A stretch of DNA of 24,752 nt from contig CATZRD010000037.1 of NCBI GenBank assembly GCA_958423465.1, positions 1 to 24,752 on the forward strand, in the 5' to 3' direction. Below the pieces are notes generated by a model, which saw only the letters and a program-made list of their open reading frames with translations, searched no databases and was not told where the DNA came from. Below are positions 1-5,403 of the stretch, piece by piece. How positions within the stretch are numbered: position 1 is the stretch's first letter; the number at the start of each line of letters is the position of its first letter. This DNA comes from an uncultured Oscillospiraceae bacterium (GTDB taxonomy: Bacteria; Bacillota; Clostridia; Oscillospirales; Oscillospiraceae). A program made the position numbers and the translations under genes.

Positions 1-316
1 ACCGCTCCATGTAGTGGCCGGTCATGATGTAGTCGCGGCCCAGTCGGGACAGGTCCTTGGTGATGACCATGTTGACCTTCTTGGCCTCGATGTCGCCGAT
101 CATCCGCTGAAAATCCGGGCGGTCAAAGGTCGTGCCGCTCCAGCCGTCGTCGATGTAAGTGTCATAGACGGAGAGGCGATGCTCTTGGACGAACTCATTT
201 AACAAGGATTTTTGGTTGGTGACGCTCTCCGATGGTCCCTCGTTCTCATCCTCCTTTGATAATCTGATGTATAGTGCTACATGATAGTCCATGGGATTGC
301 TTATCTCTAAGTACAT
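1..316 (-). CDS. Serine site-specific recombinase, N-terminal part (runs off the left edge)
   Basis: This is the resolvase-type catalytic domain of a recombinase; only about 105 N-terminal residues are in the window. Reading leftward from the ATG at 316, the motif YIRLSKED carries the candidate nucleophile Ser (about residue 20). YIDDGWSGTTFDRPDF and the arginine-rich motif LSRLGRDY follow, all hallmarks of the family. The start is set by a GGGAGG Shine-Dalgarno 7 nt upstream; a second Met at residue 9 is less well placed. The YIRLSKEDE opening is typical of the large serine recombinases that move Firmicutes integrative elements (Tn4451 TnpX / Tn5397 TndX type), but the C-terminal DNA-binding half that would prove this is outside the window. 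It could mobilise the accessory DNA to its left, or the whole mosaic. Confidence 0.85.
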   Translation of the reverse strand, partial: MYLEISNPMDYHVALYIRLSKEDENEGPSESVTNQKSLLNEFVQEHRLSVYDTYIDDGWSGTTFDRPDFQRMIGDIEAKKVNMVITKDLSRLGRDYIMTGHYMER

Positions 317-355
317 GGTATGCCTCCCGAGATAAGCGGCCATTCATCATATATC

Positions 356-505
356 TTATACGTCATGGCAGAGACAATTTACAACACATTTCAACTCTTT
401 TTGTAAAAATACAGTGAATGAGCGGCGAATGATCTGCTGGATACTGCTGTCACTTTCCTGATAGATGCAGGTAATGGTCAAGTCGTTTGCTCGCAAAAGG
501 ACACC
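356..505 (-). CDS. Possible small accessory protein (49 aa) upstream of the recombinase
   Basis: A short GTG-started frame lies 39 nt upstream of the serine recombinase and on the same strand. Its translation looks protein-like: TLTITCIYQESDSSIQQIIR, then a Lys/Glu-containing helix and a Cys-rich tail (CVVNCLCHDV). It has no strong ribosome site; only a weak GGGG abuts the GTG, and a stop codon lies just before it in frame. It may therefore be a 5'-truncated remnant. Small uncharacterised ORFs just ahead of recombinase genes are common in Firmicutes integrative elements. No function is assigned. Confidence 0.3.
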   Translation of the reverse strand, partial: GVLLRANDLTITCIYQESDSSIQQIIRRSFTVFLQKELKCVVNCLCHDV

Positions 506-585
506 CCCTATCTGAAATGATAAATCATATGCGAAATTGGGCTCCCGATTGCTTGTCCGTACAAATCGCTTTGTGCATTTACCTT

Positions 586-625
586 ACTTTCACGCTCTTT
601 TCGTGTTTGATATGAGCGTGAAAGT
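586..625. repeat. 12-bp perfect inverted repeat with 16-nt loop
   Basis: ACTTTCACGCTC (586-597) is exactly complementary to 614-625, with a 16-nt loop between. It sits in the gap between the recombinase/small-ORF pair and the terminator of the peptidase gene. The loop is long for a terminator and no T-run follows on either strand. A protein-binding site or recombination-site arm is possible, but neither is shown. The rest of 506-649 holds nothing I can support. Confidence 0.5.
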
Positions 626-649
626 TAAGTGCCTTATCCTGCGTTCTGA

Positions 650-691
650 CAGAAAACAAAAGCCAGTGACAGGCCGGAAGCCAATCACTGG
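650..691 (-). terminator. Rho-independent terminator of the HELGH peptidase gene
   Basis: A 7-bp outer stem (CCAGTGA 663-669 with TCACTGG 685-691) encloses a short inner GGC/GCC stem. On the minus strand it is followed by a T-rich run (CTTTTGTTTTC, 650-662). It lies about 35 nt past the stop of the peptidase gene at 726, as expected for its terminator. Confidence 0.65.
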
Positions 692-725
692 TTTTGCAAA
701 AATGTGTTCATTTGTGCGGATTTCC

Positions 726-1529
726 TTATAATCGGGCAATTTTTGAACGCATATATATGTCAAACAGTTGCTTATGCTCCTTCTGAATATTTGGAAACGC
801 GTCATAGCATTCCAAGCCCGGCCGGCTGGCGACACCCATCGCAAAGCAGTGGGCGAAAAACTCCGGTGCGCTGGCTCGGTATTTGGTACTAAGGCCAGGA
901 AAGAACCACTCTGCGAAAGATAGGAAGTCATCTGGCACAACAGAAATATCTCCAGTCAACCGCAAGTTGAGGACGTGGCCCAGTTCGTGGAGCAGAATGC
1001 TTCCCCATGAGGTGCTGAGATCTTCCACAGTCCGTTGAAATAAGTAAACATCGCAGCTGAAAGAATCATCTTGGTAAATATAAGGCCGACACAGTGCGCT
1101 GAAGCGCTGGTGAGCGCATCCAGCTGAAAGGATCAGAAGCAGCCCATTGCCCAGGACTTTTTCGGCGAAGTGATCCTGTTCATCCAAATCCCGCATGATT
1201 TTCTCAACCAGTTCCAGGTCAACCTTCTCTTTTTGGGCGGCAAAGAAATCTTTCTTCATCTGCTCCGCCAATACCTGCAGCCGCTTCTTTTCATCCTCAT
1301 GTTTGCCGCTTCGCCGCCAATTCCGGCAAAGATAAAGCTCTGCCGCCCGATGGCCCCCACATACGATCCAGCCTGGATGTCTGTCTATGATTGACTCACT
1401 TGCAGCCATAATGAGGGTGCGTTCTACCTGGTCATGCAGTTCCAAAATGAGTTTTTGAGATAATTTTTGCTCAGATAGCAGGGTTTCTATGTCTTCTCTT
1501 AATTTCGCAAAATTTTCCGAAGCAATCAT
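726..1529 (-). CDS. Putative zinc metallopeptidase with HELGH motif (accessory gene)
   Basis: This 267-residue protein has no signal peptide or membrane segment. The N-terminal half is helical and charged (LREDIETLLSEQKL, EDEKKRLQVLAEQMKK). The C-terminal third carries LLHELGHVLNLR, a zinc-binding HExxH motif, followed about 35-40 residues later by APEFFAHCFAMG, whose Glu is a plausible third zinc ligand as in gluzincins. The HELGH...EFFA layout resembles the anthrax-lethal-factor-like/M34 catalytic domains found in toxins and mobile elements, but I cannot assign it to a named family. The frame opens 31 codons earlier, but I chose the ATG at 1529 because AAAGGA precedes it at good spacing and the upstream residues look non-coding. 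It is a single gene with its own terminator. It could be a toxin-like effector, an SOS-type derepression protease or an element maintenance protein. Confidence 0.7.
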   Translation of the reverse strand: MIASENFAKLREDIETLLSEQKLSQKLILELHDQVERTLIMAASESIIDRHPGWIVCGGHRAAELYLCRNWRRSGKHEDEKKRLQVLAEQMKKDFFAAQKEKVDLELVEKIMRDLDEQDHFAEKVLGNGLLLILSAGCAHQRFSALCRPYIYQDDSFSCDVYLFQRTVEDLSTSWGSILLHELGHVLNLRLTGDISVVPDDFLSFAEWFFPGLSTKYRASAPEFFAHCFAMGVASRPGLECYDAFPNIQKEHKQLFDIYMRSKIARL

Positions 1530-1615
1530 AACTATATCCTTTCGTGTGTTTTGAGAGAAATTCTGCTCCTGTGGCGTGGTGACATCCAAAGTTCCCGTGA
1601 ATCTGTGAGGAAAAG

Positions 1616-1644
1616 TTGACAATCATGGAATCCCATGTTATCCT
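1616..1644 (+). promoter_or_regulatory. Candidate sigma-A promoter overlapping two palindromes
   Basis: TTGACA (1616-1621, perfect -35) and TATCCT (1639-1644, 4/6 -10) are separated by 17 nt on the plus strand. The spacer contains CATGG-aat-CCATG-like symmetry (1624-1636). The -10 lies inside the palindrome GTTATCC-TAT-GGATAAC (1637-1653). A repressed promoter firing toward the tRNA-like sequence is the simplest reading. It conflicts with the 45-aa ORF whose ATG (1645) would then lie upstream of the transcription start. Confidence 0.4.
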
Positions 1645-1653
1645 ATGGATAAC
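1637..1653. repeat. 17-bp palindrome, possible operator
   Basis: GTTATCC and GGATAAC flank a 3-nt centre with perfect 7-bp symmetry, a shape typical of a dimeric repressor site. It lies about 110 bp upstream of the peptidase start on the minus strand and across the -10 of the plus-strand promoter candidate, so it could control either or both. No regulator gene of obvious match is in the window. Confidence 0.45.
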
Positions 1654-1782
1654 AAAATAAGTCCTCATAATCCGCAAGAGATTGTAAGTGCCATGTTTTG
1701 GCATCGGACTGAGGCATTGCTAGAAAGACACCCTAGCTATGGGGTGTCTTTTGCTTTGCAAGTATGGATGTATGAATGGTAA
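1645..1782 (+). CDS. Possible 45-aa ORF ahead of the tRNA-like sequence
   Basis: ATG to TAA encodes a protein-like 45-residue sequence including HNPQEIVSAMFWHRTEALL and SYGVSFALQVWMYEW, rich in Trp and aromatics. The same frame stays open about 12 codons upstream with no start codon, so it may be the tail of a degraded gene. There is no Shine-Dalgarno, a terminator-like hairpin (1724-1753) lies inside it, and a promoter -10 abuts its ATG. I rate it as a remnant or chance ORF more than a working gene. I recognise no family. Confidence 0.2.
   Translation: MDNKISPHNPQEIVSAMFWHRTEALLERHPSYGVSFALQVWMYEW
1724..1753 (+). terminator. Rho-independent terminator between peptidase region and tRNA-like sequence
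   Basis: A perfect 10-bp stem (AAAGACACCC 1724-1733 with GGGTGTCTTT 1742-1751) with an 8-nt loop ends in a TTTT run on the plus strand. With the promoter candidate at 1616-1644 it would bound a transcript of roughly 100 nt. The reverse strand also has a short T-run, so it may act both ways. Confidence 0.6.
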
Positions 1783-1799
1783 ATAAATAATCGAAAACA

Positions 1800-1876
1800 G
1801 CCTGCGTAGCACAGTTGGATAGAGCGACCGCCTCCTAAGCGGAAGGTCAGCGGTTCGAATCCTCTTATGGAGGCCA
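1800..1876 (+). tRNA. tRNA-Arg(CCU)-like sequence with aberrant 3' end; probable attachment-site junction
   Basis: The anticodon loop CTCCTAA (anticodon CCT), the D-loop AGTTGGATA and the T-loop TTCGAAT are in the right places, and length with CCA is 77 nt. The structure is damaged. The D-stem GCAC/GAGC has an A-A mismatch, the anticodon stem ends in an A-A pair, the T-stem AGCGG/CCTCT has a mismatch, and the acceptor 5' strand GCCTGCG finds no proper partner in the 3' strand. Homology to a normal tRNA-Arg ends about position 1862, after TTCGAATCC. The remaining 14 nt look foreign. A tyrosine integrase lies 170 bp downstream and points at it, the usual arrangement of tRNA-targeted integrative elements. 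I read this as an att hybrid or a decayed tRNA, not a working gene. Confidence 0.55.
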
Positions 1877-1885
1877 GATAAAATA

Positions 1886-1925
1886 AAGAGCCACGGGATG
1901 CTGATTACAGCATTTCGTGGCTCTT
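1886..1925. terminator. Long hairpin between the integrase and the tRNA-like sequence
   Basis: An 18-bp stem (1886-1903 with 1908-1925; two G-U pairs on the plus strand) closes a 4-nt ATTA loop. On the minus strand it is followed by TATTTTATC, so it fits a terminator for the integrase, whose stop is 125 bp away. It could also serve the tRNA side. Confidence 0.6.
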
Positions 1926-2048
1926 CACTTTTGTGCTCTCTCATCCGATCTTGAGCTGCTTCCCCGCAGAGGGAGTTCCTTTTCCCGTATCTGTAAGGTC
2001 CCCGCAACAGTGAAATCGCATAGTAGGTATAAACGGTTTTGATCATGT

Positions 2049-3296
2049 CTATTGTTGCGCACATCGGCCCTCTGTGTTCAAATTACAATAAAATGCTGTC
2101 TCAAACTTTTGCGCGTTGAGTTTCCGGGCCCCGTCAAGAATGTGGGCGTAGAGTTCTGTGACCATCTCCGCCTGGGCGTGTCCCGAATCTCCTTGAACGG
2201 CTTTAATATCCCCGGAACTTAGGATTAATTTGTAGGTAATGCTGCTGTGCCGCAGACTGTGAAAGTCAACCTGCGGCAACCCAGCCCTCTGAAGGGCGGA
2301 TTTAAAGTATTTCGAAAGCGTAGTCTCTTGAAGCGGCCTGCCATCCTTATATTGAAAAATTAAGTCTGGGCATGTCGCTGAGCCAACAGCTCTCTGTTTC
2401 CCCTGAAGGTTGCAGTACTCTCTCAATAGGGACATGACCGTTTCCGGCAGAAAGACCTTGCGATGACTGGACATTGTCTTAGGTTGCTTGAGTACCAGTA
2501 CGGTTTTCTTTGCCTGTGCGGATGGCGGAAATTCATACAGAATATCCTGGTGTCCGAGCACCTGTAATGCCTCGCGGCTGACCCGTTTCAAGGTTTTACT
2601 GACCTGTATAAAACTGTTTTCCCAGTCCACATCTTGCCAAGCTAGCGCCAGCAGTTCTCCTTTCCGCAATGTTCCGGCAAACGCTAAATGAATCGCCAGC
2701 TTTAGCCAAGTGTCATCACAATGGCTCAGCAGGTGTTGGATCTGTTCTGGACGAAGGAAGGCCCGCTGCTTTACTCTCATTTTTGGGAATGGCACCCGAT
2801 GGAACGGATTTCGGTCAACCGTTTCCCAGAGCACAGCTTGTTCAAACGCGCTGTGCAGCAGTTTGTGAATATCGCGCAGGACAGATAGACTCACGGTCTG
2901 CCCACAATTTTTATGGTACGGATCCTCATATCTGGGCTGTTGCAGAAGATCCCGGTATAATTCTGCCGCCATCAGCGGTGATAGCTCCTTGAGCCGTATG
3001 TTTCCGAACAGCGGAAAGATGTAGTTTCGAATCAGGCCGGAGTTGGACTGGAACGTGGATGCCGACCATTTTGATACTCCGTAGAGAGCCACATATTTTT
3101 CTATGAGTTGTGTAACTGTTTCAATTTGATGATCCTCCTTTCTGCGTTTTGCCTGGTAATACATATCTAACGTCTGTTTTCTGCGCTCCGCCTCCTCCCT
3201 CGAATGGTATGTCTCCCATTTCTGCTTTCGCTGACCACGAACCGTTGTCATATAGACAACGGAATAACTGTTCCCACGCTTTACGATAGACGCCAT
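2049..3296 (-). CDS. Phage-type tyrosine integrase
   Basis: This 415-residue site-specific recombinase would integrate and excise a mobile element. Domains in order: an N-terminal arm-binding region (about 1-60, with RGNSYSVVYMTTVRG and HSREEAERRK), a SAM-like core-binding domain (about 62-155, VTQLIEKYVALYGV), and the catalytic domain (about 178-390). All active-site residues are present: Arg211 (GTLRKGELLAL), a Lys in QPKT at 273, His346 and Arg349 (HSLRH), His373 (SGHAQ) and Tyr383 (ELYAHI). The length is normal for the family. The ATG at 3296 has AAGGAG about 10 nt upstream. Its 3' end faces the tRNA-Arg-like sequence at 1800-1876, so that is the likely attachment site. No excisionase is evident nearby. 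Confidence 0.95.
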   Translation of the reverse strand: MASIVKRGNSYSVVYMTTVRGQRKQKWETYHSREEAERRKQTLDMYYQAKRRKEDHQIETVTQLIEKYVALYGVSKWSASTFQSNSGLIRNYIFPLFGNIRLKELSPLMAAELYRDLLQQPRYEDPYHKNCGQTVSLSVLRDIHKLLHSAFEQAVLWETVDRNPFHRVPFPKMRVKQRAFLRPEQIQHLLSHCDDTWLKLAIHLAFAGTLRKGELLALAWQDVDWENSFIQVSKTLKRVSREALQVLGHQDILYEFPPSAQAKKTVLVLKQPKTMSSHRKVFLPETVMSLLREYCNLQGKQRAVGSATCPDLIFQYKDGRPLQETTLSKYFKSALQRAGLPQVDFHSLRHSSITYKLILSSGDIKAVQGDSGHAQAEMVTELYAHILDGARKLNAQKFETAFYCNLNTEGRCAQQ

Positions 3297-3320
3297 ATAT
3301 GATTTAGCTCCTTCTACTAA

Positions 3321-3347
3321 AATAGCCAGCCATTTAGGCTAGCTATT
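3321..3347. repeat. 11-bp imperfect inverted repeat between integrase and fic
   Basis: AATAGCCAGCC (3321-3331) pairs with GGCTAGCTATT (3337-3347) with one mismatch and a 5-nt loop. It lies in the divergent intergenic region, about 25 bp upstream of the integrase start and 110 bp upstream of fic. It could be an integrase operator or arm site, or a hairpin in the integrase leader. The rest of 3297-3420 shows nothing else I can name. Confidence 0.4.
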
Positions 3348-3420
3348 CAGCATAACATACGGCACCGGGTAACACCTTAGGTTCGCTAAAAATATTTTGA
3401 ATGATGGAATGAGCGATGGG

Positions 3421-3449
3421 TTGTTTTATTTGCACAGATATGATAAAAT
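3421..3449 (+). promoter_or_regulatory. Candidate sigma-A promoter of fic
   Basis: TTGTTT (3421-3426) and TAAAAT (3444-3449) are separated by 17 nt in an AT-rich stretch. A start near 3456 would give a leader of about 30 nt containing the GAGG ribosome site at 3474-3477. Confidence 0.4.
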
Positions 3450-3484
3450 AACTACAAATTTAAATCAACTTATGAGGTATTTTG

Positions 3485-4471
3485 ATGAAACATAAACAAC
3501 CTCCTTTTCAAATTACAAATAAAGTTATAGATTATGTTGCTGAAATTTCTGAGCTGATTGGACGATTGACTTCTGCTCAGCACCTTTCTATTAGCCCCAC
3601 CCTGCGGCGGGCAAACCGAATTCGGACGATCCACGGCTCTCTGGCAATCGAGCAAAATACCCTTACCCTGGAGCAGGTGACTGCGGTGCTGAATGGCAAG
3701 CAGGTACTGGCTCCGCCCAAAGATATTGCCGAGGTAAAGAACGCCTACGAGATCTATGAGCGGTTGGACGAGCTTGATCCTTATTCCGTGGATGACCTTT
3801 TGATGGCCCACGGCATTATGACCCGGGGATTGGTGGAGGAGTCGGGTGTATTCCGCAGCAGTCCTGTTGGAGTGGTGGACCAGGAGGGGCATGTCCTCCA
3901 TTTTGGCACACTTCCGCAATACGTCTCGGGGCTAATCATGGAGCAGCTGGATTGGGTCAAAAACAGCGATGTCCATATGTTGATCCGCAGCTGCGTGTTC
4001 CATTATGAATTTGAGTTGATCCACCCCTTTGCCGATGGCAATGGCCGTGTGGGCCGCCTGTGGCACACGCTGTTGCTTTCCAAATGGAACCCCACCTTTG
4101 CCTGGCTCCCGGTGGAGTCCATGATCCACGACCGGCAGCAGGAATACTATGCGGCCATCAACGCCTCCAACGATGCCGGAGAGTCCACGGTGTTTGTTGA
4201 GTTTATGCTCTCGACCATCAAAGCATCGCTCATAGAGGGCATCAATACGAGGGATGAAATGAGCGATAGAAGGATGGACAAGTCCGCACTCCGCTGGAAC
4301 AAAATCCAGGAGTATCTGAAAACCCACGACTATATCATGAATGCGGATGTACGGGAGTTGTGCGGGGTATCGGCAGCGACGGCAAATCGGATTTTGGCTG
4401 GGTTGGTGTTGGATGGAACGCTCATAAAAGTTCATCTGGGCGGACATTGGCAATATAAGCTGCTACAATAA
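3485..4471 (+). CDS. Fic-domain protein with C-terminal winged helix (probable AMP-transferase)
   Basis: Fic enzymes usually move AMP from ATP onto a hydroxyl of a target protein. This 328-residue protein has the full active-site motif HPFADGNGRVGR at 180-191, with catalytic His180. Near the N-terminus (52-58) it has SLAIEQN, matching the inhibitory-helix pattern S/T-x3-E; the usual following G/N is Q here. An intramolecular inhibitory helix of this kind defines class II Fic proteins, so activity is probably self-restrained. The C-terminus (about 265-328) is a winged-helix DNA-binding domain (DVRELCGVSAATANRILAGL). The ATG at 3485 has GAGG 7 nt upstream; an in-frame TTG one codon earlier is less well spaced. 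It stands alone in accessory DNA with no antitoxin partner, as expected when inhibition is built in. The target is unknown. Confidence 0.93.
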   Translation: MKHKQPPFQITNKVIDYVAEISELIGRLTSAQHLSISPTLRRANRIRTIHGSLAIEQNTLTLEQVTAVLNGKQVLAPPKDIAEVKNAYEIYERLDELDPYSVDDLLMAHGIMTRGLVEESGVFRSSPVGVVDQEGHVLHFGTLPQYVSGLIMEQLDWVKNSDVHMLIRSCVFHYEFELIHPFADGNGRVGRLWHTLLLSKWNPTFAWLPVESMIHDRQQEYYAAINASNDAGESTVFVEFMLSTIKASLIEGINTRDEMSDRRMDKSALRWNKIQEYLKTHDYIMNADVRELCGVSAATANRILAGLVLDGTLIKVHLGGHWQYKLLQ

Positions 4472-4591
4472 GTGCCCTTTTATATTGTGAAATTCGCTTT
4501 GTAGCAATAAAGGCAGTCCATCCATAAAGTATAGCGTCGTGCTCTTTTGATTCGGCATGTGTGTGGTTTTTGTTTTAGGGAGGTTCAAGAG

Positions 4592-5032
4592 ATGAGTAAT
4601 TCAAATTTTGCAAAATCAGATATTGGTGCTCAAGCTGCATGGAAAGGTTTTTCGTCTCAAACTTTATATATTGCTTATAGATTGCTTATGGATGACAACG
4701 AGTACGAATATTATCCTGAAGATGTCGAAGATTTAGTTGTAAAAAAAGACGGATCCGTTGTTGAAGCTGTTCAAGTTAAAAATACATCTGCCAACCTTAC
4801 ACTTTCAAGCCTTGCTTCCACTAAAACATCTATAGGCGGAGATGGCTTTTTTAATCGTATGTGTAGTTTACACGCTATAGATAATTCCTTTTCCGGTATA
4901 AAAATTGTTTATTTCGGTGAGTTGGGTGCAGAGTTACAAGAAGTAGCCAACGACAACAAAGAGATAAAAAAGGCGTTGGCTAATCGGTTGAAAGAAAAAC
5001 ATATGCTGACGGTCACATCCTTGAAATGCTAG
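4592..5032 (+). CDS. Truncated DUF4297-like nuclease-domain protein
   Basis: This 146-residue product resembles only the N-terminal domain of DUF4297/Cap4-type proteins, which are restriction-endonuclease-fold nucleases often fused to ATPase or sensor domains in anti-phage systems. After an opening NFAKSDIGAQAAWKGFSSQ it shows EDVEDLVV (Asp47) and EAVQVKN (Glu58, Gln61, Lys63), fitting a D...E-x2-Q-x-K active site. Full proteins are several hundred residues longer; here the frame ends at LKEKHMLTVTSLKC. The frame opens at 4547, but GGGAGG just upstream marks the ATG at 4592. The coding region is far richer in A+T than the chromosome to the right, indicating acquisition. It overlaps the next small ORF by 7 nt in another frame, consistent with a broken gene. 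It is either a degraded defence gene or a stand-alone nuclease; the family call is from motifs alone. Confidence 0.6.
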   Translation: MSNSNFAKSDIGAQAAWKGFSSQTLYIAYRLLMDDNEYEYYPEDVEDLVVKKDGSVVEAVQVKNTSANLTLSSLASTKTSIGGDGFFNRMCSLHAIDNSFSGIKIVYFGELGAELQEVANDNKEIKKALANRLKEKHMLTVTSLKC

Positions 5033-5184
5033 ACATAATCAAAACATTTTTAAATTGTTATGAAGACATAATCGATTGCATTAGGTGTAAGGGTAAGACT
5101 GAAAAGGTTGTTCAAGTGATTGATGCTCTTTCCGTTGTTATGCTGTTATTGCAACCGTTAGTATCAAATATGAGAGAACATTAG
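5026..5184 (+). CDS. 52-aa ORF overlapping the end of the DUF4297-like gene
   Basis: An ATG inside the last codons of the upstream gene opens a 52-residue frame with protein-like composition: MLDIIKTFLNCYEDIIDCIR, then KTEKVVQVIDALSVVMLLLQ. The same frame reads open upstream of the ATG (KTYADGHILE), so it may be the out-of-frame continuation or 3' remnant of the broken gene rather than an independent one. There is no clear ribosome site apart from translational coupling. No function is recognised. Confidence 0.35.
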   Translation: MLDIIKTFLNCYEDIIDCIRCKGKTEKVVQVIDALSVVMLLLQPLVSNMREH

Positions 5185-5242
5185 CAAACGCCCAAGAAAC
5201 ATTATCAAGCGTGTGAATGTTTTGACATTCCATTATGGCCAT
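5138..5242 (-). CDS. Possible 34-aa membrane peptide, antisense to the 52-aa ORF
   Basis: ATG at 5242 is preceded by GGAGAGG 8 nt upstream and encodes 34 residues ending in a hydrophobic stretch (VLSYLILTVAITA). A TTGACA-like box lies upstream without a convincing -10. It overlaps the plus-strand 52-aa ORF, so at most one of the two is likely real. Confidence is low; it is listed because the ribosome site is good. Confidence 0.15.
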   Translation of the reverse strand: MAIMECQNIHTLDNVSWAFANVLSYLILTVAITA

Positions 5243-5356
5243 TTTACAATCCTCTCCAAACTACATTTTTACCATTGTCAATTTTGATGAATAGCCGCCT
5301 ATCTTCCTAAACTTTTCTGCTTGCAATAACCACGCCGCTACCCTATAATCATCCGA

Positions 5357-5394
5357 TGCCCGGACAAGCCCTCCCCCTCAAGGCTTTCCGGGCA
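5357..5394. repeat. Large GC-rich hairpin just past the sigK stop, at the accessory/chromosome boundary
   Basis: TGCCCGGACAAGCC (5357-5370) pairs with 5382-5394 (GGCTTTCCGGGCA) with one bulged base and an 11-nt loop. It starts about 10 nt beyond the truncated sigK stop. Neither side has a T-run, so it is not a standard terminator. It could be a terminal inverted structure of the inserted DNA or a weak transcript end. The stretch 5243-5356 is AT-rich and holds nothing else I can name. Confidence 0.5.
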
Positions 5395-5403
5395 GCGTTT
5401 ACA

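Noticed and set aside
1530..1622. Longer start for the HELGH peptidase (31 extra residues)
   Set aside because: The upstream start lacks a ribosome site, while the ATG at 1529 has AAAGGA at good spacing.
1720..2064. 114-codon minus-strand frame containing RIRTADLPLRRRSLYPT
   Set aside because: This peptide is simply the antisense translation of the tRNA-Arg-like sequence, a well-known false ORF type, and it crosses a terminator hairpin.
5357..5394. Hairpin after sigK read as a normal terminator
   Set aside because: No T-run follows on either strand; it is kept only as a structural repeat at the boundary.
3300..5400. Second att copy of the tRNA 3' segment to close the integrase element
   Set aside because: I looked for TTCGAATCC or GCAGGC-type matches in this stretch by eye and found none, so the element's other end cannot be placed here.
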